DNA of 16,539 nucleotides from Streptosporangiaceae bacterium (GTDB taxonomy: Bacteria > Actinomycetota > Actinomycetes > Streptosporangiales > Streptosporangiaceae), in assembly GCA_030039095.1 (NCBI GenBank), contig JASHQP010000665.1, forward strand, positions 1 to 16,539, in the 5' to 3' direction. The position numbers and the translations under genes were made by a program. The notes under the pieces are model-generated. The model had not been told where the DNA came from. It saw only the letters and a list, made by a program, of their open reading frames with translations, and ran no database searches. Positions 11,740 through 16,539 of the stretch are shown here, in pieces (the stretch's first letter is position 1; each line of letters begins with the position of its first letter).

Positions 11740-11792
11740 CATGATCCCGGAGGATTTGTTGTCGTATGTGCGAAAAATCCTCCGGGATCATG
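11740..11792. repeat. Perfect 18-bp inverted repeat with 17-nt loop
   Basis: CATGATCCCGGAGGATTT at 11740-11757 is the exact reverse complement of 11775-11792. Two further A-T pairs form beyond a single C/A mismatch. The loop is 11758-11774. The flanking genes point away from this site on both sides, so it is not a normal gene-end terminator. Candidates are a REP/MITE-like element, the end of a small RNA, or a large operator. Confidence 0.7.
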
Positions 11793-11847
11793 AAAGGGCC
11801 TGGCGGCTGTGCTCCCAGACGGCGGGGCCGCATTCCTGAGCCGGTGG

Positions 11848-11911
11848 CTCGGCGGCCGGCCGGGGGCTCTCGGCCGGCCGGGGGGTCTCGGCCGGCCCGG
11901 GGGCCTCGGCC
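11848..11911. repeat. 18-bp GC-rich tandem repeat
   Basis: Units built on ctcggccggccggggg start at 11848 (21-bp variant), 11869, 11887 and 11905 (partial). Read on the + strand in one frame they would give Gly-Arg-Pro-Gly-Gly-Leu repeats. That frame has no convincing start, ribosome site or conserved domain, so I treat it as non-coding minisatellite sequence. Confidence 0.7.
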
Positions 11912-12110
11912 ATCCGGGCCACCCCGGGTTAGCTCGGCCGGGCCGGGCGCTTGGCCTTCGGCCTCACCGGAGATGGCCCGGGCGCCGGACGCCGCGTCCG
12001 CCCGTCAGCATCGGCTCCCACCGGGGAGCCCGGCACGGCGGCGTCCCAATACCGCATTCAGAGGGCCGAAACGCCTGCGCTGTATGGGATTCAGTGGGGC
12101 GGGAGGGGAA

Positions 12111-12140
12111 CGCGAGGGGGGCGCGAGGGGGGCGCGAGGG
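12111..12140. repeat. 11-bp G-rich tandem repeat
   Basis: Units of cgcgagggggg at 12111-12121 and 12122-12132 and a partial copy at 12133-12140. The + strand has runs of five to six G spaced by CGCGA, so this short block could form a G-quadruplex. It is followed by an AT-rich, pyrimidine-rich patch (12147-12183). Confidence 0.65.
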
Positions 12141-12210
12141 TCGCCTGAAGAAAGTTCGAGGAAGTTTTCTCTCTCTGTTTTAGGGCTCTGACCTGGGGTA
12201 TTCACATAGT

Positions 12211-12434
12211 CACCACGATGTGGCATCGTAGGTGTACGAAGGGTGATCACCGTGGCGTGACCGGCGAACAACGCCGAAGATGTGGTTTCGGTCACGAACG
12301 ATGATGACCCTGGCCAGGCCGAAACGGGGGAACTAGGCCTGGGGCGGGCCGTATGGCCCGCGGGCCTGCTCGCATCGAGTGCCCGGCGGATCTCGGGGGC
12401 CCGCCGGAGCCACGAGCAGGCCGCAAATGTGGGG
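12211..12434 (+). ncRNA. Candidate structured RNA: chain of consecutive hairpins
   Basis: Six inverted repeats follow one another with almost no spacing. CACC-ACGATG-TGG-CATCGT-A-GGTG is at 12211-12234 and GGTGATCACC at 12242-12251. CGTGACCG/CGGTCACG is at 12256-12263 and 12289-12296, with a nested GGCG-AACAA-CGCC. CCAGGCC/GGCCTGG is at 12314-12320 and 12336-12342. GCGGGCC-GTAT-GGCCCGC is at 12344-12361. A 10-bp stem lies at 12363-12372 and 12413-12422, with a nested 7-bp CCGGCGG/CCGCCGG. A 38-bp palindrome follows. The strand is uncertain; the + strand would make it the leader of the GMC gene. I could not match it to a known riboswitch. It could also be the end of a degraded mobile element. 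Confidence 0.35.
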
Positions 12435-12435
12435 G

Positions 12436-12473
12436 GAGCGCGCCCCCGGCCCGATCGGGCCGGGGGCGCGCTC
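12436..12473 (+). terminator. Perfect 38-bp palindrome, terminator/attenuator-like
   Basis: The 19 bases at 12436-12454 are the exact reverse complement of 12455-12473, centred on CGATCG with no unpaired spacer. In RNA it would be an extremely stable GC hairpin followed by GGCTTTCC. It is 137 bp upstream of the GMC start and no + strand gene precedes it, so if it terminates transcription it would act as an attenuator or as the 3' end of a small RNA. Confidence 0.5.
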
Positions 12474-12509
12474 GGCTTTCCGGGGGCGCGCTCGGCTTTC
12501 CGGGGCGCG
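12461..12509. repeat. Exact 20-bp tandem duplication plus partial third copy
   Basis: Bases 12461-12480 are repeated exactly at 12481-12500, and 12501-12509 begins a third, decayed copy. The first unit includes the right end of the 38-bp palindrome, so the duplication also creates a second possible partner (CGGGGGCGCGCTC) for the left arm of that palindrome. Confidence 0.85.
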
Positions 12510-12515
12510 GCCTGC

Positions 12516-12544
12516 GGGGCGGTATCGCCGGGGGCGGTATCGCC
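12516..12544. repeat. Direct repeat of GGGGCGGTATCGCC, 15-bp period
   Basis: Two exact copies at 12516-12529 and 12531-12544. Each copy contains the small inverted repeat GGCG-GTAT-CGCC. Two adjacent dyads upstream of the GMC gene could bind a dimeric regulator, or be a further product of local slippage. Confidence 0.6.
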
Positions 12545-12610
12545 CGCGCCGGTGGTCCGGGAATGAGTATGGTATCCATCAAATGTCCGAACTGTGCCGG
12601 GAGGCTGGCC

Positions 12611-14257
12611 GTGTATGACTATGTCATCGTCGGCGCGGGCAGCGCCGGCTGCGTTCTGGCCGGCCGGCTCACCGAGGACCCGGCCACCCGGGTGCTGCTG
12701 CTGGAAGCCGGCCCGCCCGACTCCGCCGGCGAGATCCACATACCCGCGACAACGAACCTGCTGTTCCAGAGCACCTATGACTGGAACTACCGGACGGTCC
12801 CGCAAGAGCGCGCGGCGGGCCGCTCGGTGTACTGGCCGCGTGGCCGGACCCTCGGCGGGTCGTCGTCGATCAACTCGATGATCTACATCCGTGGCAGCCG
12901 CTACGACTACAACTCCTGGCGCGACGAGTACGGCTGTGAGGGCTGGGGGTACACCGACCTGCTGCCCTACTTCCTGCGGGCCGAGAACAACTCCCGCGGC
13001 GCGTCCGCCTACCACGGCGCTTCGGGCCCGCTCAGCGTCACCGATCCGCGGCACAAGTCGCCGCTGGCCGCGGCGTTCACCGGCGCGGCCGAGAACGCGG
13101 GCCTGGCGGCCAACGACGACTTCAACGGTCCCCGGCAGGACGGCGTCGGCTTCTACCAGGTGACCCAGGCACGCGGACGCCGCTGCAGCGCCGCCGACGC
13201 CTACCTGCACCCGGCGGCCGGCCGGCCGAACCTGACGATCCAGACCGACGCGCTGGTGACCGGGATCGCCGTGTCCGGTGGTCACGCGGTCGGCGTGCGC
13301 TACCTGCTGCGCGGGGAATCCCAGACCGCGCACGCCGAGGGCGAGGTCATCCTGGCGGCCGGGGCCGTCGGCAGCCCGCAGCTGCTCATGCTGTCCGGGA
13401 TCGGCCCCGCCGACCACCTGCGAGCCCACGGCATCACCGTGGAGGCGGACAGTCCGGGTGTGGGCGGGAATCTGTCCGATCATCCGGCGGTGACCGCGAT
13501 GTGGCACACGCCGAAGTCCCGCGGGCTGTGGGAGCAGGTGGGCCGGGCGAGCCTGGCCCGCTGGCAGCTCATGCACTCCGGGCCGATGACCACGAACATC
13601 GCCGAGTCCGGCGGGTTCAGCCGCTCCGACGCGGCCCTGCCGGCCCCGGATATCCAGTGGCACGCGCTGCCGGCCCCGTTCCAGAATGGCGGCCTCGCCG
13701 ACCCCGCGATCCGCGCGCTGTCGCTGCTCGTCGCGCTCGTGGCGGTGCGCAGCAGGGGCCAGATCCGGCTGGCCAGCGGTGACCCTCGGCACAAGCCGCT
13801 GATCGACCCCGCGTATCTGTCCGACGGCGCCGACATCGAGCCCCTGGTCACGGGCGTGAAGATGGCCAGGGACATCGCCTTGGAGCGGCCCATGTCGAAG
13901 ATCTGCACGTCGGAGCTCGCGCCCGGCGGGGACGTGCAGAGCGACGCCGAGATCCGGGACTTCGTCAGGCGCAACCTGACCACCATCTACCATCCCGTCG
14001 GCACCTGCGCGATGGGCGGCGACTCCAGGTTGGCCGCCAGCAGGCTTACCAGCGTGGTCGACCCGGAGCTGCGGGTCAGGGGGATCGAGGGGCTGCGCGT
14101 GGTGGACGCCTCGGTGATGCCCACGGTGCCGAGGGGCAACACCAACGCGCCGACGATAGCGATCGCCGAGCGGGCCGCCGACCTGATCTGCGGGCGCGCC
14201 CCGCTCGCCCCCGTGGAGCCCGCGGACGCGGTCCTCTCGGCGTCACCGGCGCCGTAG
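12611..14257 (+). CDS. GMC family FAD-dependent oxidoreductase (choline dehydrogenase-like)
   Basis: A 548-residue flavoprotein that oxidises an alcohol to a carbonyl. The FAD dinucleotide fold opens with YDYVIVGAGSAGC (2-14) and has LLLEAG at 29-34. GMC signature 1 lies around GRTLGGSSSINSMIYIRGS (78-96) and signature 2 at GAVGSPQLLMLSGIGP (251-266). The catalytic pair is His461 in YHPVGTCAMG and Asn512 in GNTNAPTIAIAE. The substrate cannot be read from sequence; choline, sugar or another primary alcohol are all possible. The start GTG 12611 has CCGGGAGG (12597-12604) 6 nt upstream and puts the FAD motif at the N-terminus as usual. ATGs at 12563 and 12569 would add 14-16 residues containing a CPNC pair. 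Converges with the next gene across 19 bp. Confidence 0.93.
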   Translation: MYDYVIVGAGSAGCVLAGRLTEDPATRVLLLEAGPPDSAGEIHIPATTNLLFQSTYDWNYRTVPQERAAGRSVYWPRGRTLGGSSSINSMIYIRGSRYDYNSWRDEYGCEGWGYTDLLPYFLRAENNSRGASAYHGASGPLSVTDPRHKSPLAAAFTGAAENAGLAANDDFNGPRQDGVGFYQVTQARGRRCSAADAYLHPAAGRPNLTIQTDALVTGIAVSGGHAVGVRYLLRGESQTAHAEGEVILAAGAVGSPQLLMLSGIGPADHLRAHGITVEADSPGVGGNLSDHPAVTAMWHTPKSRGLWEQVGRASLARWQLMHSGPMTTNIAESGGFSRSDAALPAPDIQWHALPAPFQNGGLADPAIRALSLLVALVAVRSRGQIRLASGDPRHKPLIDPAYLSDGADIEPLVTGVKMARDIALERPMSKICTSELAPGGDVQSDAEIRDFVRRNLTTIYHPVGTCAMGGDSRLAASRLTSVVDPELRVRGIEGLRVVDASVMPTVPRGNTNAPTIAIAERAADLICGRAPLAPVEPADAVLSASPAP

Positions 14258-14276
14258 CGTGCGCGCCTAGCCGCGC

Positions 14277-15530
14277 CTAGCCGAGCGGCACGCGCGTCCC
14301 GGTCAGCCGGCTGCGCTCGGCGCCGAACGCCATCCGGTGGCTGTCCAGCGATTCCCGCGGCCCGGTGCTGATGAGCGAGCGGTCACCGGAGGCAACCGCG
14401 TCGGCGAACGCGCCGATGACGCCGAAGTCGCCGCCGCCGTGACCCCCGCCGGCGGCCACGGCCGAGTCGCCGACCGGAACGGGGGTCGCCTGCCCAGTGA
14501 CGAAGTCGGTGACGGTGATCTGGTGCCCGTCGCCTTCGAGGAACCCCCGCGAGCCCATGATCCTGGTGCGGCGGCGCCCGTACGGTGTGAACGCGGTCAT
14601 CGTCAGCGTGGCGGTGACCCCGCCGTCGAACTCGATGGTGACCACCTGGTGGTCGGCCACGTCGTTGTCGCACGCGTACACGCAGCGGCCGTACGGCCCG
14701 TCGCGCAGCGCCCGCCGCACCCCCTGCTCGGTGAGGTCGGTGGTGAGCACCGAAAGCGGCCACTGCCGGCGCTTCGGGTCGTCGAGGAAGCCGAGGTACA
14801 AGCGGGTGGCCGAGTACGGGCAGGTCGGCTCCACGGCGCAGTCGAGGCAGCGGTCGGCGGCGCCGGGCGGCCGGCTGGCCGCGGTGAAGTGGTGCAGCCC
14901 GCCGCGGCTCGAGACCGCGACGGCAGGCTTGCCGACCACGTAACGCAGCCAGTCGAGGTCATGGCAGCACTTGGTCAGCAGGCTGGGCCCCGAAGCGTCG
15001 GCGCGGCGCCAGTTACCGCGCACGTACGCGTGTGCGAAGTGCCACCACCCGACCGGCTCGAGCTGCTCCACCCCCACGACCTGGCCCAGCCGGCCCTCGG
15101 CCACGACCTGCTTCACCGCCCCGGTGTACGCCGTGTACCGCATCACGTGGCAGACCGCGAGCATGACCCCGGCCTTCTCGGCCGCTTCGACCACCCCAAC
15201 GCACTCTTCCCAGGTGGGCGCCATCGGCTTCTCGAGCAGCACGTGGTAGCCGAGCCCGGCGAACCGGATCGCCGCCTCGGCGTGCTCGCGGTCGGGCGTG
15301 GTCACGATCACGGCGTCCGCCAGCCGCTCCATGGCGGCCAGTTCCCGCCAGTCGCGCAGCCGCCGGCCCGCGGCGACGCCCAGCCGGTCGGCCAGCGCGT
15401 CGCGGCGGTCGGTGCGCGGGTCGGCGACGGCCACGATCGCGGCCCTGCCCGGGAACTGCTCGGCAAAGCCGGCGAACACGTTGCCCCGCGCCCCGGCGCC
15501 GAGCACCGCCATCGTTACTGGTCCCGCCAT
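14277..15530 (-). CDS. Gfo/Idh/MocA family NAD(P)-dependent oxidoreductase
   Basis: A 417-residue enzyme. The N-terminal Rossmann domain has VLGAGARGNVFAGF (GAGARG at 11-16), VADPRTDRR, VIVTTPDREHAE and the family lysine in EKPM (K101). The C-terminal alpha/beta domain has CCHDLDWLRYVVG (His190, Asp193), the expected place for the catalytic His/Asp pair. Members usually oxidise or epimerise cyclic polyols and sugars. A cysteine-rich insert (C228, C231, C237, with C283 and C287 further on) suggests a bound metal, probably zinc. I start at ATG 15530, which has GGGAG 8 nt upstream (15539-15543); an in-frame GTG at 15545 lacks a ribosome site. The divergent partner is the SARP regulator. Confidence 0.9.
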   Translation of the reverse strand: MAGPVTMAVLGAGARGNVFAGFAEQFPGRAAIVAVADPRTDRRDALADRLGVAAGRRLRDWRELAAMERLADAVIVTTPDREHAEAAIRFAGLGYHVLLEKPMAPTWEECVGVVEAAEKAGVMLAVCHVMRYTAYTGAVKQVVAEGRLGQVVGVEQLEPVGWWHFAHAYVRGNWRRADASGPSLLTKCCHDLDWLRYVVGKPAVAVSSRGGLHHFTAASRPPGAADRCLDCAVEPTCPYSATRLYLGFLDDPKRRQWPLSVLTTDLTEQGVRRALRDGPYGRCVYACDNDVADHQVVTIEFDGGVTATLTMTAFTPYGRRRTRIMGSRGFLEGDGHQITVTDFVTGQATPVPVGDSAVAAGGGHGGGDFGVIGAFADAVASGDRSLISTGPRESLDSHRMAFGAERSRLTGTRVPLG

Positions 15531-15545
15531 CGCGATCGCTCCCAC

Positions 15546-15749
15546 ATGCCGTCAGGAACATTGCCGTCAAGATCGGCCGAAGCACCATCATCGGGCCATT
15601 CGCGCTCGGGGGCGCGTCGCCTCTGCAACGGGACGATGACAGGTGAGTCACGATGCGCGACGTGTTGCCGGTTATGCCCAAAAATACGAGGTTAGCGAGG
15701 CTTAGGATCGTTAGCGCATCGCGGCACGCGCTTGCCCGAGGGAGCCGGG
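15546..15749. promoter_or_regulatory. Divergent promoter region between the oxidoreductase and SARP genes
   Basis: No gene here. TGCCGTCA occurs twice as a direct repeat (15547-15554 and 15562-15569), 15 bp apart, next to the oxidoreductase start; on the minus strand the distal copy contains TTGACG, a -35-like hexamer. Further on, an A-rich patch (15680-15686) precedes TTAGCGAGGCTTA (15692-15704), a one-mismatch version of the palindrome at 11638-11650. GTTAGCG then repeats at 15710-15716, 19 bp later. The SARP ribosome site GAGGGAG is at 15738-15744. Confidence 0.45.
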
Positions 15750-16539
15750 ATGGAAGACGACATCGCGCTGAGGGTGCTGGGTCCCGTGGAGATCCCGGCC
15801 GCCGGAGCGCTGTCGCAGCCGCCGCAGCAGCGGCTCGTGCTCGGCATGCTGGCGCTGCGGGCGGGGCAGCCGGTGCCGGTTGCCGAGCTGATCGACGCGG
15901 TGTGGGGCGAACAGCCGCCGCGCTCGGCGCGCGGCAGTCTGCAGGCACTGGTCACCGGCGTCCGCCAGGCCATCGGCCCTGTGCCGGGCGGCCGTCTCGA
16001 CCGGTGCGGTGAGGCCTACCGGCTGCAGATCGAGGCCGGCCGGGTGGACGTGCACCGGTTCCGGTTCCTGGCTGCTGCCGGGCGGGCGGCCACGGATCGC
16101 CGGGACACCAGCGCCGCCGTCGCTGCGTTCGACCGGGCTCTGGGCCTGTGGCGGGGACCCGTGCTGGCCGACGTGCCGGGGACCGCCGCCGTGGCCGCCG
16201 CCCGGTCGATGCTGGCCGAGGAGCGCCTGTCGGTGATCGGTGATCGCGTTGCCGCGCTGCTCGCGTGCGGGATGGAGCGCCAGGCCGCCGCCGAGCTGCC
16301 GGGGCTGCTGGCGGAGCACCCGCTGGCCGAGCGGCTCGCCGGGCTGCTGATCGTGACGCTGTACCGGCTCGGCCAGCGGGACGGCGCGCTGCGCGTGTTC
16401 CGGTCGGTCAGGGACCGGCTGGCCAGCGAGCTCGGCGTGGAGCCGGGCCCGGAACTGCAGGCCCTGCACCGCCGGATCCTGGCCGGTGACCCCGACCTGG
16501 CCGGCGACCCCGACCTGGCGGGCTACCCCGACCTCTGCG
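15750..16539 (+). CDS. SARP/AfsR-type transcriptional regulator, N-terminal part (runs off window)
   Basis: A frame open from ATG 15750 to the window end gives 263 residues without a stop. Residues 1-95 form an OmpR-type winged-helix DNA-binding domain (LRVLGPVEI, then LIDAVWGEQPPRSARGSLQ, VTGVRQAIG and GEAYRLQI). Residues 100-245 form the bacterial transcriptional activation domain: VDVHRFR, ALGLWRGPVLADVPG, then RLGQRDGALRVFRSVRDRL, ELGVEPGPELQALHRRIL. This order is diagnostic of SARP activators, which usually switch on specialised-metabolite clusters. Whether a NB-ARC ATPase and TPR region follows (AfsR-like) or the protein ends soon cannot be seen. The ribosome site GAGGGAG has a 5-nt spacer. 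The gene is divergent from the Gfo/Idh/MocA enzyme, a likely target. Confidence 0.9.
   Translation, partial: MEDDIALRVLGPVEIPAAGALSQPPQQRLVLGMLALRAGQPVPVAELIDAVWGEQPPRSARGSLQALVTGVRQAIGPVPGGRLDRCGEAYRLQIEAGRVDVHRFRFLAAAGRAATDRRDTSAAVAAFDRALGLWRGPVLADVPGTAAVAAARSMLAEERLSVIGDRVAALLACGMERQAAAELPGLLAEHPLAERLAGLLIVTLYRLGQRDGALRVFRSVRDRLASELGVEPGPELQALHRRILAGDPDLAGDPDLAGYPDLC
16479..16532 (+). repeat. 18-bp in-frame tandem repeat in the SARP linker (LAGDPD)
   Basis: Three successive 18-bp units start at 16479, 16497 and 16515 (ctggccggtgaccccgac and variants) and encode LAGDPD, LAGDPD, LAGYPD. A single GDPxL is the usual end of the BTAD domain, so the repeat has lengthened the linker after it. Copy number may vary between strains. 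Confidence 0.8.

Noticed and set aside
9877..11793. 638-codon + strand frame opposite the membrane protein gene
   Set aside because: Antisense composition (Arg/Gln/His/Glu-rich), while the minus strand gives clear membrane helices and a SAM-binding motif.
11809..12183. 124-codon + frame with Gly-Arg-Pro-Gly-Gly-Leu repeats
   Set aside because: Made of the 18-bp tandem repeat and other G-rich sequence; no ribosome site or conserved part. A collagen-like protein is possible but unsupported.
12211..12361. c-di-AMP (ydaO-type) riboswitch, suggested by GCCGAA and GGGGGAAC segments
   Set aside because: The expected GGGTGAAT and terminal CAGCTAACCTCG-type segments are missing and the stem order does not match.
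12282..12566. 94-codon + frame beginning MVSVTNDDDPGQ
   Set aside because: Crosses five dyads and the tandem repeats; only the first ~20 residues look protein-like, so at most a remnant.
12005..13993. 662-codon minus-strand frame across the repeats and GMC gene
   Set aside because: Shadow of the GMC gene; no recognisable motif and it crosses several inverted repeats.
15653..16012. 119-codon + frame over the start of the SARP gene
   Set aside because: Different frame from the SARP; Arg/Gly/Ala-rich shadow without motifs, whereas the frame from 15750 gives a full winged helix plus BTAD.

Overview
The window is very GC-rich, uses GTG and TTG starts alongside ATG, and carries the full F1Fo-ATP synthase operon in actinobacterial order. 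DUF2550 and a PduO-type adenosyltransferase follow it, as they do after the atp operon of Mycobacterium. Together with a SARP/BTAD regulator this points to a high-GC filamentous actinomycete; a Streptosporangiales-like or related order is my guess and cannot be settled from the sequence alone.

Region 1 (1-522): the Pro/Gln/Ser-rich tail of a gene cut by the window edge, a strong hairpin after its stop, then a long structured leader with a candidate extended -10 promoter. Region 2 (523-8833): one dense + strand operon, atpI-atpZ-atpB-E-F-H-A-G-D-C plus DUF2550. It encodes the membrane sector (a, c, b), the delta stalk subunit, the alpha/beta/gamma/epsilon catalytic head, two small membrane accessory proteins (AtpI, AtpZ) and a membrane-anchored DUF2550 protein. 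Actinobacterial signatures are visible: a C-terminal extension on alpha and a delta subunit enlarged by an internal 90-residue duplication. The operon ends at a perfect hairpin that also holds the stop codon of the convergent gene.

Region 3 (8829-11622, - strand): a probable two-gene operon, a large multi-pass membrane protein with a central spermidine-synthase-like Rossmann domain followed by the PduO-type cobalamin adenosyltransferase. Region 4 (11623-12610): an unusually long gene-free divergent region (almost 1 kb) packed with inverted and tandem repeats. It has an operator-like palindrome, a perfect 18-bp inverted repeat, several G-rich minisatellites, a run of seven consecutive near-perfect hairpins and a perfect 38-bp palindrome. 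This is the part of the window least explained by known features.

Region 5 (12611-16539): a GMC-family FAD oxidoreductase (+), a convergent Gfo/Idh/MocA-type NAD(P) oxidoreductase (-), and divergent from the latter the N-terminal part of a SARP/AfsR-type regulator (+) that runs off the window. An operator-like motif, TTAGCGAGGCT(A/T)A, lies upstream of both the membrane protein gene and the regulator, so the two loci may share a regulator.
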